This document shows positions 49,985-62,980 of a DNA stretch of 64,000 nt, in pieces. Position 1 is the stretch's first letter; each line of letters starts with the position of its first letter. Origin of the DNA: Sthenelais limicola (lineage: Eukaryota; Annelida; Polychaeta; Phyllodocida; Sigalionidae); contig OW804102.1 of assembly GCA_942159475.1 (NCBI GenBank), forward strand, positions 24,680,684 to 24,744,683, in the 5' to 3' direction. The notes beneath the pieces are model-generated. The model was not told the DNA's origin, made no database searches, and was given only the letters and a program-made list of their open reading frames with translations. Position numbers and translations under genes: made by a program.

Positions 49985-51130
49985 TCTTTGTCACCCTCTC
50001 TCTCTCTCTTTCTCTGTCTCTTTCATGGTCTGTCCGTCTGTCTGTCTCTCCCTTTCTCTATGTGTCTGTCTCTTTCGCCCTATCTCCGTGTCTCTCTCTG
50101 TGTTTATTTGTCCCTGTCTCTATTTCCCTCTATTCCTACCTCTTTCTCTCTTTCTCACTTTTTTTTTACAAAAGTTTTTATTGCACACAATTGCAGGTAA
50201 ACCTGGTATTTATTTCACTTTTTGAATCTAAATTAAATTATGTTTCTGTCTGTCGCCTTTTCTCTCTGTGTTTCTCTTTTTCCCTTTCTCTATCTGTTTC
50301 TCAAACTATCTTTCCAACTCTCTTTTTTCACCTACTATTTCCAAATCTGTGCACTCCCATTGCAACTCCCATTGCAACTCCTCTATCGTTCCAATACCTG
50401 CCTATCCCCACTGTCCCTTTCTTCCACCCACTCCCTACCCGCCATGGCTGCACTAGAGACAACAAGCCTATACCCAATAGCTCTCCATTGCTCTATTTCA
50501 CTTGTTATGTTCTCACGATGGCGCAATTCATGAGTCAATGCACCTCTGCCTTACTTTGCATATATCTGCACTTAACTCTGTCTCTTTTTTTAACTCACTC
50601 TTTCATTCCTTGCTCCTCTCGCTTTCCCTCTCTCTCTTTTTCCTTCTCTCTCTCTCCCCCATTTCTCTACCTCTCTATTTCTCTCCTTCTCCCTCTCTTT
50701 GTCCCTCAATCTCCCCATCTCTCCACCTCTCTTTGCCCCTCGCTCCCCCCTCTCTCTACCTCCCTCGCTCTTCTTTCTTCCCGCTCTCTACTTCTCTTCA
50801 CCTCTCTCTCCCTCTTTCTCTACCTCTCCTCTCTCTCTACCTACCTTTATCTTGACCCCTCTCTCCCTCTCTCTAGACCCCTCTCTCCCCCACACTCTCT
50901 CTCTGTCCCTCTCTCACTCTCTTTCTCATTCTCTCTCTATCTACCTCCCTCTCTTGACCCCTCTCTCCCCCACTCCCTCTCTCTCCTTCTCCTCCCTCTC
51001 TTCTTCCCCTGACCCTTCTCTCCATCTACCGCTCTCTCCTTCTTTCTCCTTCTTCCCCGCTCTCTCCCTCTCCCTCTCCTCTTTCTCTACCTCTCCTTTC
51101 TCTATACCTACTTCTCTCTCTTTCTCCAAA
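49985..51130 (+). repeat. Very long interrupted CT tract
   Basis: About 1.1 kb dominated by (CT)n, (TCTG)n and CCCTCTCTC units. The 376-codon frame across it consists of Ser, Leu, Phe and Pro and is not a gene. Confidence 0.88.
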
Positions 51131-53379
51131 TCTTCTCCACCAAGGCCCATAGCCAGGAAACCCATAACTGATCAATAATTGTGTTCTCCCTAAATATCTT
51201 GTTATCATAAAAACAATTGATTCTCTATACCAATAAGTCAATACCACTTTGTATCCCTTCCACTCAAAGGCATTCTCGATCTGAGTCTTAGTCTATAATA
51301 ATATCTACTAAAAGTATATTACCTTCTTCCTCTCTGCTGCATCCATCCCCCATCGTACTAAGATTGTAATTCATTTATTTTATTCAATATGGGCTGATCT
51401 ATTAATCCGTTGTGATGGCCATTGCTTCCTTTGCTATTTCTTTATTATTTTATTCACAGATTTTATTTAAACTAGGTTTATACCGTCTTTAACTAGATTT
51501 AAGTTGACATAGCAGAATAATCGAGGATTTCGATAGAAAAAACCAAACCCTTTGCTACTGAGAATATGTCTTTTACAAGGAAAAAACAGGAGGCGTCAGA
51601 TGACTTTGAGATGGGTAGGAAAAGAAGGGAACAAAAAGTAGAAAATCTTGAATTTTGTATCTAATTTATCTGAGACCAGGCTACCAAGTGTATGAGGCTA
51701 AATTAGCCAGCATATGGCCCTGCTCTCACCACAGCATATTTCCACCCTGTCTCCCCGAGTCTTATTGAGTCCTGTTCTCCTCCTATAGCTGGTGATATAT
51801 TCACTATTTGTTATACAGCAAGGGGGATCCATTAGTGCCTGCTAGCTACAAGTTGCGGGGGTATAGCAGGGTGTGGGCATTAATTCAGCCTGTATACATA
51901 ATATAGCCACTATACCGGCTGGGTGTTGGTACTACATGGGTACTGGGTGATATATTATAGAGTCGGGCTGGAAAAAACAAAGGTAGCATTTACCCCATCA
52001 TAGGTATTGCTATTAGGGATAATTGGTATTGTAATGTAGGTTGTCCTGCGGTTAATTACATTCATTATAGCTGCATTTTCGGCTATTCAGGCAAAGAATA
52101 TGTTGTACGCGCATATTATGGTTTATGGGACGGTATTTATGATTGTATTAATATTCTGCTGCTCTCCTCTCTATTTCTCTCGTCTCTATTTCTCTCCTCC
52201 ACATTGTTTTATTAATTTTGCTCATTGAATGCTTCCAGAAAATGTATGTTTGTACATTTTTAACATGAAAATACACCCTCCCTCTCTCTCTCTATCTGAG
52301 TCTGTCTCTGAGTGTATCTCTCCCCCACTCCTCTCTTTCTTTCTCTTCTCTCTGTTTTGCTCTTTTTTTAAACCACCTCTCCTTTCTCCCATCTCCCTTT
52401 CTTTCTCTCTCCCCCTTCCTGCCTCAATGTATCTAATATTCTCCTTCTCCTGACCTCGCAATGCGACACATTTCCACTCTTCTTTATCCTTTCACTGTTC
52501 TCTTCCTTTCCCCTCCTTTCCTGTCCATTGATATACATTGATACAACCTCCCACCCCCACACTCCGCCCCCGCCCCCATCCCATCCACCGGCCACTGTCC
52601 GCTCTGCCCCTTGTCCGACCCTCTACCATAAACCACCACTGGACATCAACCGCTAGACCCCATGCAGAGACGCACATATATAAACATTATACATTAGGGC
52701 TAACTCATGTATAAACCCTTCAACAAGTTCCCAGATCACTTAAACAGTTGATATATTGAAATACATTGTGTTAAAACTAAAAGATATTGAGGAGAACATA
52801 GAATGAATGGGAATCCTGAGCCATTGCCTAATTTACAATATATAATATAAATCATATTATATGATATTTCTTTGTACTACATGAGAATATCAGGATATCT
52901 TGAAATTGTGTTACAATAAAAACTTTTCAAAAAAATATCATTAGGTGAGAACCTTAGCAGTTATGTAATGTTCACACTTATACGTATCACGGCAGCCCGA
53001 CCCATATCTATGTAAATACACTAATGTAATTGCCTATAGGATAGCATGTAGGGGGGCTATGTCCAGTTTATGGTCAGTATAGAAATGGACAGTGTCCACT
53101 CACCATGTACAACAATACCCCCTACTGCCCTTGCTCCTACACTGCTGCTAGCCTGATCCCTTGTTTATCTAGTATAGAGTCCAGTGCTTGGACTAACCCC
53201 ACTGACCAGTGGTCATTGAGTATCCATAGGTCAAACCGTCCTCCAACTACTGCCCATACCAATACTTGCTTCTCTTTAAAGTGGTGGCCTCTGCTAACAT
53301 TGCTCAAAAACTTAGGATTTTCTACTTTATGTTTGCCTTCGTTTCCCAACCGTCTGAAAGGATTTCACTGCACTTGGAG
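51131..53379. other. Host DNA, no gene recognised
   Basis: Contains a smaller CT tract (about 52150-52450) and the family B fragment. Nothing else supported. Confidence 0.5.
51585..51675 (+). repeat. Dispersed repeat family B, 3' fragment
   Basis: Only the distal blocks remain (GATGACTTTGAGATGGGTAG and AAAAGTAGAAAATCTTGAAT). Confidence 0.6.
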
Positions 53380-53450
53380 GAATGGAGGAATGGAGGATTG
53401 GAGAAATGGAGGAATGGAAGGATGGAGGATTGGAGAAATGGAGGATTTTA
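53380..53450 (+). repeat. Short minisatellite GGAGGAATGGAGGATTGGAG
   Basis: Variable 8-16 bp purine units over about 70 bp. Confidence 0.8.
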
Positions 53451-53464
53451 CTCTGTTGTGTTTT

Positions 53465-53625
53465 CTGCAGGGCTTCGTCATAAAAGTCAACATTTATATT
53501 TCAGTGGGCCGCCGAAATCCTTTGCTGCGCTGGTTTCACTTATTATCCTTAAGGGTTTGCCTTTGTCCAATTCGACCTCAAATTTGGTTATAAAAACATA
53601 GCAGTGGTGAAATATTGATAACGTC
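53465..53625 (+). repeat. Dispersed repeat family C, copy 2
   Basis: Blocks GCAGGGCTTCGTCATAAAAG, ATTTATATTTCAGTGG, CCGCCGAAATCCTTTGCTG and TTTCACTTATTATC in family order. Confidence 0.7.
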
Positions 53626-53739
53626 AGTCCTACAGGTCATATGGGAGAGCGAGGAATGTCAGACAGTGACCATGATGTTCCATATTACACGCCGGTGTAG
53701 CGATTGCAGTAGTTGAGCTGAGTGAACAAACAAAATCAT

Positions 53740-53900
53740 GTAGCTCAAATGTAATATGGCACTTGGAGATCACCCGAGGGTAATATGGCACTTGAAGATC
53801 ACCTGAGGGTAATATGGGGTAATATGGCACTTGGAGATCACCCGAGGGTAATATGGCACTTGAAGATCATCCAAGGGTAATATGGCACTTGGAGATCATT
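53740..53900 (+). repeat. Minisatellite, about 33-bp unit
   Basis: Four to five copies of GGGTAATATGGCACTTGGAG followed by ATCACCCGA, alternating between GG and GA variants in a way that suggests higher-order duplication. Confidence 0.85.
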
Positions 53901-55157
53901 TATAAAACTTTTCTAATATTTATGGATGGAAAATACCGAAAATTGCTGTAGCGTAAGGTGTTCCATATTACCCGCTAAAGAGGTGAAATGAATATGTGTT
54001 ATTTCCCCCGAAAACATTTTTTCAGTTATTTCAATAGTTAAAAAGCGGGAGTAGAAAATAGACAGAGAAACAAGTAGCGTGACTTCTACAGTGAGCTTTG
54101 CAAATACATTGTAGTAAAATGACTCTGAATCAATTATTAAGGTGCCTATGTCAATAACCATTGTTGGCACTCGCCATTGATGAAAATTAATACCCTGTTA
54201 TACATATTCAATAAGAATGAGGAGCAAGAACACTAGAGCGAGGAGAAAGTACTAGAAGTGGGAAAGGAGAAAGAAAAAGAAAAATAAAAAGCATAAGGAA
54301 AGCAAAGGAAAACCCACAGAAAATCGAAAGAGAAGGAAAGGCAGAAGAAAAAGCATAGGAAAACAGGGTGAAAACAGAAGGAAATGGTGGAGAAACGAAT
54401 AAATAATAACCACAAACATATAAAATCTCAGTCCCCAGTCTCTCTTTATGTGGCACCACCATACCCTCCATGTTTCTCAAGCTTCCCCAGTCGCCGTGGC
54501 TCAAATTCATACATCAATGGGTCGATTTGAGGCGAGCTATTTTGAAGCGAGCTTGAGATCAATGTTTTCCCTTCAATAATTCAGCCTCGGCTCTTAGTTT
54601 TTAGCCCTGTCCGTTTACATCATAACTCCCAAATGGAACACAATCGAACCCTCTTTTCATCTTAATCAGAGTCCTCTATCTCTCCACACGCTCTCCTCTC
54701 CCCCTCCCCCTCCCCCTCCTGCTCCTCCTGCTTCTCATATATTACAAGGCTTAACAGCCACATGCATCATATCAATAGCTTGTCTATGGCTAAATACTAC
54801 TTGAAGTGGGTTTACATTCTGGAAACTGTGTGTGCAGAATTGAATTCTATTTTAACTCTTTTGAATAATTGTAGAATGATAGAACAATTCTTTATCGCTA
54901 CTAAAACGTACACTATATAGGTAAAACATACTTGATGTGCTGACCAAATTGAATACATTTTCCTTAAGTAAAGATTCTTCTAACAACATAGTGTTCATCT
55001 CAATGCTGAGTTAAGTCAGGTCTTAAAGAGCATGGCCCTTACATGCTCTAATATTATACCGGTGGTCGAAGAGGGTTTACTACACCAATAAGAGAGGCTT
55101 TCCCTCCATTTGGAGTGACTCTCTCAGCTCTGAGCCTAGACTTGGATGCCTTTATTG
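53901..55157. other. Host DNA, no gene recognised
   Basis: A purine-rich segment at about 54230-54380 and a C/T run at about 54690-54730. A family E fragment at about 55074-55150. Confidence 0.5.
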
Positions 55158-55330
55158 TAGGGCTTTCATAATCGTGGACATTTATATTTCGGTGGCCCGC
55201 CGAAATACTTTTATGCAGTGGTTTCACATATTATCGCTCAACAGCGGAGGTTTCCTCATATTCAGCCTCCAATTCTCATATGAATATTGATACATTCAGC
55301 CCGATAAATCATAATACAGGCAATTTAGTT
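55158..55330 (+). repeat. Dispersed repeat family C, copy 3
   Basis: Blocks GTAGGGCTTTCATAATCG, TTTATATTTCGGTGGCCCGC, CGAAATACTTTTATGCAGTG and TTTCACATATTATCGCTCA. Confidence 0.7.
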
Positions 55331-57430
55331 CAAGATTTGTTTCGTTGTAACAGCTGAGAACACAGCTTTAAAACTGGGATGGAAGTTTTTCGGTCTCGTA
55401 TCTACTATGAGATTAATCATGCGTATCTGGTTGAAACCACCAGAAAATGAAACAGATGGTTTGATTCAGGGCAATATCAAATATATTCAGATACACCACG
55501 TATTGGCCATTTTTCAGTCTAATTTAGCAGAATTTATTAAATGTGAAGATATGCCAATTGTACATTTTCAGAAGATCTGAGCCATCTGTTGAGGAAACAT
55601 CCACCTGTTCCACACAACACACCCAGCCTACAACAACACACAGGGTCGGCAATGGCAACACCAATTTCAGGAATTTAACAAGATTTTCTGTGACCGTTGT
55701 CCTCTCATAGACGACGAAAATAAATGAAATTCCCCCTTTTCTTTGTTTCGGCTACCCGCTGTTTCTCACCCAAACAAGGACCCTTCGATGTAAAAACAAG
55801 TCAGCCACACAAATAACCATACTTGAGAACAAGCGAGGGGTGGGTGGAATGGTCATTGCTTTAGAAATGTTCATTTAAATGTTTTTGCCCCTCTTTCATC
55901 GTGAGTCCCCCCTCCCATCTCGCCCAACACAAAAGATTGTTCTGCCAAGCTTAATTAACAAGTGTAAAAGAATTTTGAAAACAAAAAAAAACAAGTGTAA
56001 AAGAAAACAAAAGTTCTCTCCTTATCTGTCGCCCTTCTTAAAAGGTGTTTGCAAATCAAGTGACTTTCTATCAAAAGCAATGAAAAAGATTAGGTAAAAT
56101 ATTCGTCTTCTACGAAAAATGTTATTTTGTCTTGAATTAATCCATCGCACTTTGATAATCTATGTCTTATGAGTAATAAATAAATGGAAATGTTAGACAC
56201 AAAGGGAAGGAGTTTTGAGTAAGAAAGAGATGTGAATTGGCTAAAGATGTGTTAAAGTGTCGGAGAATTTATCAGAGCTTCAAGGACTGATGTGTGGCAA
56301 TTCTAATTTTGATTTTAATTTCAGCAGGATTTGAGTAAAACTTCATGTTTTATTGGAACACATTAAATCATGTCTAAATAATCTTTGGAAACTAATCTAT
56401 TTTGATGTCCCAAATTAAGCACACCTCCATTGATCTATAATTTGGTGTTTCTTTCGAAAGGAAGGAAAATGCATTTAAACTGTATTCTGAGCTATTAGGA
56501 CAAAAGGAAATATCTGACCAAATGAAGTCCTATTATGAATTGAATAATTCGGTGAAAAAATGATGGAGTTTAGACTTAAGGAATCGGTTCACTACATCCA
56601 ACTGCTCAATTTTGTAATCAGCTTTTCCAACAGGTTTTATTATTATTATTATTGAAACTTTATTTTTCCAAATTCTTTTTTCAAGATCTATATAAAATAA
56701 ATGTTTTTTTTTGCTTTTTTACAAACAAAACAAAAAATATTCAATCGGCTGGTCAAGGTACATCATATCATTTACAAAACGAAACTTCATTTGTATATCT
56801 GAATATACTAGATATTGCATTTTGAAAACCATTTGTGTCCTGAATTTGAGATATTTGCGGGAATTGGTGCAGGTGAATTGTACATATTCTGATAACCTAG
56901 CCCATTATGGTTCAGCCATAAGCAATGCCTTGGTAGAAAAACCCTTAAAGATCCGACCACAGCCTTCAATCCCCCCCCCCCCCGCCCACCCGCCCTACTA
57001 CAGCTACATGCTTGTCAAACACACTGTCTTTACAGTCCTCTTATCTTATCCGTTCATTTAAGCCGATTAGTTCCGACTCATCCCGATTGCCTCCCGATTC
57101 TTTACCCGTCTGGCAGGAAGAGAGTAATCCCCCGCCGGAAGCTCATCTTGTTTTTCTCAGCCTCCAATCGGATTGCTCGTTGAGCACGTGTACATTAGAA
57201 ATGTACACTTGGGGACAAATGAGGCATCTTTGAGTGGGCTAGACCGCCCTTAGATAAAGAGGGCTGAGATGTACAGGTTGCGTTATTTTTTTTAGTTTTT
57301 TTTAGTTTTTCAGGTTGCATTCTTCATTAATCCTCTTTAATAGGCCGAATTGTTTACGCATATGAACCTAGAATAACGCAATTGTTACGCTTTTAAAGTG
57401 AGCAAAATGCATTTTTGTCAAAGTTGTTAT
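55331..57430. other. Host DNA, no gene recognised
   Basis: Right-half fragment of family A at about 55480-55585 and a diverged relative at about 56745-56910. AT-rich otherwise. Confidence 0.5.
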
Positions 57431-57439
57431 TTAGGACGG

Positions 57440-57690
57440 GCCAGAAGACATACGGGCAGAAGAAGGGAGAGAAGAATGGAGGGAAAGGGAGAGGAAAATA
57501 GGAGAGGGAGGAATGAGAGAGAGAGAAAGAAAGAAACAGACTGAACAGTAAGAAAGCAAGGAAAGCGAAACCGAAAGAAGAGAAATATGACAGAACTATC
57601 AAGACACAGAACAGACTCTGACAGGAAAACAGTCAGACGTGGAGGGAGGGTGGGAGGGGGAGGGGGAGGGGGGGGAGGGGGAAGGCATGG
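57440..57690 (-). repeat. Polypurine tract
   Basis: GA-rich, then GGGGGA-rich, about 250 bp. Frames on both strands are artefacts. Confidence 0.82.
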
Positions 57691-58290
57691 AGGAGGGAGA
57701 CAAGAAAGGTACATGATGTAGTAGCAACTGACACTCCCCCTATCGTACAGGTACTGAATCACACGTAGTCTCAGACTCCCAGCCAAGCATTCCCATAATG
57801 CTTTGCGTCAATCATCTAAGTCTTGCCGCCCCGACGCCCTCTTTTCCAGTCCGCTCCGTTTGCTTCTTATTTATTCCTTGATTTGCCAACTCCCACCACT
57901 TGCTCTTACGACCCTACCAACTCAGACTCCATTTTTTATATTTTCTTTTACAATTTCTGACTCCATTCTACTACTCTCTGTGCTTTCTTGATTTATTTAT
58001 CTATCGATTGATCGATCTATCACTATATCCATCTGTCTATACATCTATATAAATATCTATCTATATGTATCTGCCATCTATCTCAATGTTTGGCCTCACC
58101 TAAATTATAATATCTTAATATTGCTTTCGTAGTAGTGGGAAATTATTCAAAACTGTTTGTATACTGGTTTTCTGATGAAAGCAAACACTGGAAAACTCTA
58201 AATTAAATTAATCAAATCAAATCCACCGATCCAGGTAGCAATTTGATAATTACTGCCCCATGCACAGTAGGCTCTTGTAATTATTAATTG
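57691..58290. other. Host DNA, no gene recognised
   Basis: (ATCT)n-like microsatellite at about 57990-58080. No gene. Confidence 0.5.
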
Positions 58291-58299
58291 TCTATGTAC

Positions 58300-58930
58300 A
58301 ATCCTCCTCAACCACCTTTACCCCTAACAACCATCATTCTTCCTCACCCCAATCTTCCTTCTTATCTTATCTTATCTTATCTCCAGCCCTTTCTTCTTCT
58401 TTCTCCGGGAAACAGCTATTTTCAACGTAAGATATATAAAGTGGGCCTTCATCTTATTAGAAAGAGTATGGACAAAACTACTTTCGTGCGAAATTTCATG
58501 CTGTTATCACCAACTCCCCATTTTGTTCTTTTACAAATCTGCTGGACTATCAGTTGCCTGACCACCACCTCCTCCCTCCTCCATGTATTCTTCCTCCACC
58601 TCCTGCTACTCACTCCTTCTATCCTACCGCCCTCCTTCCTCTAACACCTATTCTCTCCCTCCCACCTTCCACCTCCCACAGAACTATACCTACCCCTTAT
58701 ACCCGTCCCTATACATCCCCCACCCTTACCCCCTGCCGCTCCTCCTCCGACCTCTCTTTCCTTCATCTACCTTTTCTCCATAATTCCACTCCACTTTCTC
58801 CCACTTCCCTCTATTCTACCTCCTCCTACATCTCGTCTTCCTCCACATCGTTCCCCTTCTCCACCTCTACCTCCTCCTCATTCCTCCAACCCCTCACCCA
58901 CCCACCCATCCATCCACCCTCTCTTCTCAG
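58300..58930 (+). repeat. C/T-rich low-complexity region
   Basis: CCTCCTCC/CTTCCTCC patches with interspersed unique sequence. Not coding. Confidence 0.7.
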
Positions 58931-59154
58931 AGCCCTACCAAGAAGAAAAGTGTATGGAAGCAGGTGTATGAGACCGTGGGAATAAATTGATTGGCGTGAG
59001 AAAAGCACTTTGTTTTCAGCCTACACTTATGGTGGAAAGTTGTGAGTGAGGCTTAGCTGCCCAATAAGTCATGTGCCATTGGCTTTCTCTCCTCACTCAC
59101 AAATCTTCACCGTCTCCACCACCAGCCAGTCGGCCTTCTATAGAGCTGCCAGCA

Positions 59155-59850
59155 CAACACTATATCTATATTATATACCTTTATATCAAACTACAGCTAA
59201 ATAATATCTATATGATGAACTTATCTATCTATATGATGAACTTATATACAAGGTTATCTACATTATATATATATATATAACTTTTATTTCCTAAGAAAAA
59301 GGTTTACAGTTTCTGCTATAAGCAGTTCTTCCAACCATCCCTACGAGAATAATCATGAGAATACAACATAAACAATGACAACTAAATTCCTAATACAGAG
59401 ATAGCAGAAAAGTCTGCTCCTCCCAGGTATTCCACCTTACTGGGGTAGTTTGAATAGCACGTCAACGTGGCAAGAACGCTTTATATGCGACGTACATTAT
59501 ATATCTTTATATCAAACTACAACTAAATAATATCTATATGATGAACTTATCTATCTATATGATGAACTTATATACAAGGTTATCTACATTATATACCTTT
59601 ATATCAAACTACAACTAAATAATATCTATATGATGAACTTATCTATCTATATGATGAACTTATATACAAGGTTATCTACATTATATACCTTTATATCAAA
59701 CTACAACTAAATGATATCTATATGATGAACTTATCTATCTATATGATGAACTTATATACAAGGTTATCTACATTATATACCTTTATATCAAACTACAACT
59801 AAATAATATCTATATGATAAACTTTTATATCAGGTTATCTATATTTTGAA
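59155..59850 (+). repeat. Tandem array, about 91-bp unit, with an insertion
   Basis: Units contain ATATACCTTTATATCAAACT, ACAACTAAATAATATCTATA, a duplicated TATGATGAACTTATCTATCT and ACAAGGTTATCTACATT. The first unit (about 59155-59265) is separated from four regular units (about 59500-59850) by about 230 bp of unrelated sequence. Confidence 0.85.
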
Positions 59851-60329
59851 TCAAACTACACTGGCAACACATGAGAATATTCGATTTATGGAAAATTGAT
59901 GCGTATTCTTGTAAAAAAAATATTAATTCATAAAATGCCACAGCCTGAATAACAATATTTGAAAGCCTAATTAAGATATATTTAATAAAGATGTACATCA
60001 AGCGATACTTTTATAGCAAACTAAATAATATATGACAGATATATGTATCAAAATATTTATAATAAGCTGCTTTCTGCCAAGCAACGACTAAATAATATCT
60101 ATATTAATCTTCTGAGGACCTCACTCAGATAATCAACATTTTAATAGAAATGGAAGCTAATGAGATATGCCCTCGACTTCTCCCTCATTAGTCAAATGCC
60201 AACAAAGAAAGGAACATTAATTAATTCTTCATTATATTCCATGTTCATCATTTGTTTGTATACTCTTAATAGCTGGGAGGGAATTCGAGAAAATCGTGCA
60301 CTTGGTGACAAGTTTTTGAAATTTGGCGT

Positions 60330-60960
60330 GGTGTTAGGTATGGGTATTAGGTTTTCAAAACTCTGTGCAAACAGAATGTGGTGGCCCCCTGGTGGCCGTT
60401 ATGCGCAAAAAACAAAATGGCTGCCACTGGGACATAACAATGTCATATCTCAGCCCCATTTAGCACTAAATCCATGTGTAATACCACTTTGACCATGTTT
60501 TAAGGTATAGGGAATCTATTTCCAACAGTATTTTTTTGTTTCAAGGTCAACTTCAAGGTCAAAATCCAAAATGGCTGCCCCCGAAAGAGTAAATATCATA
60601 TCTCAGCTCCTTTTTGCACTAGATCTATGTATAACACCACTTTCAGTATGTTTTAAGATATGAAGAATTCATTTCTGAGGTCACCTTTCTGTTTCAAGGT
60701 CAATATCAAGGTCAAAATCCAACATGGCCGCCTCAGGTAAAAGTAAATATCATATCTCAGCTCCTGTTTGCACTAGGTCTATGTATAATACCAATTTTAG
60801 TATGTTTTAAAGTATCAGGAATTCATTCCTGAGGTCACTTCTGAGTTTCAAGGTCATTTCTAGGTCAAAATCCAAGATGGCTGCCCCTGGAAAGAGTAAA
60901 TATCATATCTCAGCTCCTGTTTGTACTAGATCTATGTATAATACCACTTTGACATATAAA
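60330..60960 (+). repeat. Tandem array, about 155-165-bp unit
   Basis: Four diverged units, each with TTTCAAGGTCA, AAGGTCAAAATCCAAxATGG, CATATCTCAGCTCC and CTATGTATAATACCACTTT. The first unit contains a CTCF-core-like CCACCAGGGGGCCAC on the minus strand (about 60381-60396). Confidence 0.83.
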
Positions 60961-61165
60961 TCAACTTATCCAACGTCTGGATTGCCAACTCATAAAGTAT
61001 AACATTAGAATTGAGTTAAATATATTTGTGCTGTCACATGATACAACGGAATGTAGTATATCAAGTGAGCAGTGTATCTGATGAATAATTTATATCAATT
61101 AATTTAAATCAATTGAAATAAGACTGGTAACGAAGTATCGATAGAAATGTGTAGGTCTATTGACA
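60961..61165. other. Host DNA, no gene recognised
   Basis: AT-rich unique sequence between the tandem array and a family A copy. Confidence 0.5.
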
Positions 61166-61404
61166 TTGGTCAGATCGCCAGAGAATGTACAATTGGCATC
61201 AGCTCTACACATTCAGGATTTTCTGCTTAATTAGGCTGAATAAATGGTGAATACTAGGTATATCTGAATATTATGGTACTGTGTTGTTTTAAGTATCTGT
61301 TCGGTTATGCTCTTATGTATTTTGAACCTAATTTCTGTCTTTAATGTGGGTTATTTGAAAAGATTGGGGAAGGCGAATTGTACATTTTCTGACGATTTGT
61401 CCCA
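61166..61404 (+). mobile_element. TA-type MITE (family A), copy near the right edge
   Basis: TTGGTCAGATCGCCAGAGAA to TTTTCTGACGATTTGTCCCA, about 239 bp, collinear with the complete copies. The left terminal bases are diverged. Confidence 0.75.
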
Positions 61405-61548
61405 TACGAGTTTGACGGAAACTGTACAGTCGGGAGGTCTACACATTTATTGAATTAGGCTAAGTTGACCTAATTGTAAATACTAGGTATATATGAGTTT
61501 ATTTAGTATTAGATTGATAACAAAACTCCCTTCAGCTACCTTGATCTA

Positions 61549-61715
61549 GGTATGGCCATAAAGTGCCTTTCTGTCTCTTTTTCTCTGTTTGTCTCTCTCT
61601 CCCTTCGTCTCTATCTCTATTTCCTGGGTATGATCATAAACTGCCTACCTCTCAGCTCTCCCGCCCTTGATATAACCTTTATATGTGTTGATAAGGGCGT
61701 AAAGCAACCACAAAC
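61549..61715 (+). repeat. Dispersed repeat family D, copy 2
   Basis: Same ordered blocks as 9728-9900, ending GATAAGGGCGTAAAGCAACC. Confidence 0.7.
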
Positions 61716-62264
61716 GAACTCACCTTGATCTACATTATGAACCTTATCATTGCCTTAAACCTGGGTTATTTCACAGAATTGGTGAAGTGAAGTTGTACAT
61801 CTGTCCCCATTACTCATATCTATATATAGAAATGCTGACTTAGATTCGAATCTGTCTTAGAAAACATAGCATCTTTAAATCATATACCCATACCTATTTG
61901 CATATAAATAGACTGATACATATTACATTGAGAAAGGCCTCTGTAGTATTGTATTTCCCACTAGGTTGTATTATATACATAATACATTTTAGGGACAAAA
62001 CATTTTGAACATACCAAGGGAAATAAAAGCATTCAAATTTATTAAGACTCGAATGCGCCAGCTGGGCCCTGAATCATCTGAGGACTTGTGAATGTTTTAT
62101 TCTAAATGAGAATACTTAATGTGAATGACCTTGACCTGCAATAGCAGGTGTTTTTGTAGCAATACAGAATAGAAAATGGCGGACTAGCATTGTCCCGGAG
62201 TTCTATTGTTCCCATGGTCAGTGGTAGGAGTTTAATGATGGTAACTCGTTTTCGCTGTTTGATT
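61716..62264. other. Host DNA, no gene recognised
   Basis: AT-rich. Nothing supported. Confidence 0.5.
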
Positions 62265-62980
62265 CGTGCTCTCTCTCTCTTTCTTTCTATTATTCTATTT
62301 ATCTCCTTCTCTCTCCCTCACTCTCTCTCTCTCTTTGCCTGCCCCCATCTCTATCTCTCTTTCCCTTCCTATCTCTCTATTACTGTATTATTGGTCTCTC
62401 TTATTCTCCCTATCAGCCCGGTCTCTCTCCGTCTCTTTCTCTCATTTTCTCTATCGTCACTATCTCTCTCCCTTTCTCCCCCTTTCTCTCCCTTTCTCTC
62501 CCTTTCTCCCCCTTTCTCTCCCATTTTCTCCCTTTCTCCCCCTTTCTCTCCCTTTCTCTCCCTTTCTCTCCCATTTTCTCCCTTTCTCTCCCCTTCTCTC
62601 CCTTTCTCTCCCTTTCTCTGCCTTTCTCTGCCTTTCTCTGCCTTTCTCTGCCTTTCTCTGCCTTTCTCTGCCTTTCTCTGCCTTTCTCTCCCTTTCTCTC
62701 CCTTTCTCTCCCTTTCTCTCCCTTTCTCTCCCTTTCTCTCCCTTTCTCTCCCTTTCTCTCCCTTTCTCTCTTCCTCAGTCTTTCTCTCTTTTCGTCTCTA
62801 ACTTCACCTCTCTTCCCTTCTATCTACACCTCCCTTCCTCTCCCCTGTCTTCTCTTCTCCTCTGTCTCCCCTCTCTTCCCTTCTCTCTCACACTCCCCAT
62901 CCCTTTGTTCCCCTCACGTACATACATCCCCACCTCCCCCCTCCCCTACCTCCCACCACCTCCCCCACTCCAGTACAGCC
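62265..62980 (+). repeat. Polypyrimidine region with CCCTTTCTCT tandem array
   Basis: A 10-bp unit CCCTTTCTCT (with a block of GCCTTTCTCT variants at 62618-62690) repeats about 30 times between 62470 and 62770, flanked by less regular CT. The 200-265-codon frames are artefacts. Confidence 0.9.

Noticed and set aside
49882..51012. 376-codon plus-strand open frame
   Set aside because: It lies over a CT repeat. The translation is almost only Ser, Leu, Phe and Pro, and the shifted frames are equally open.
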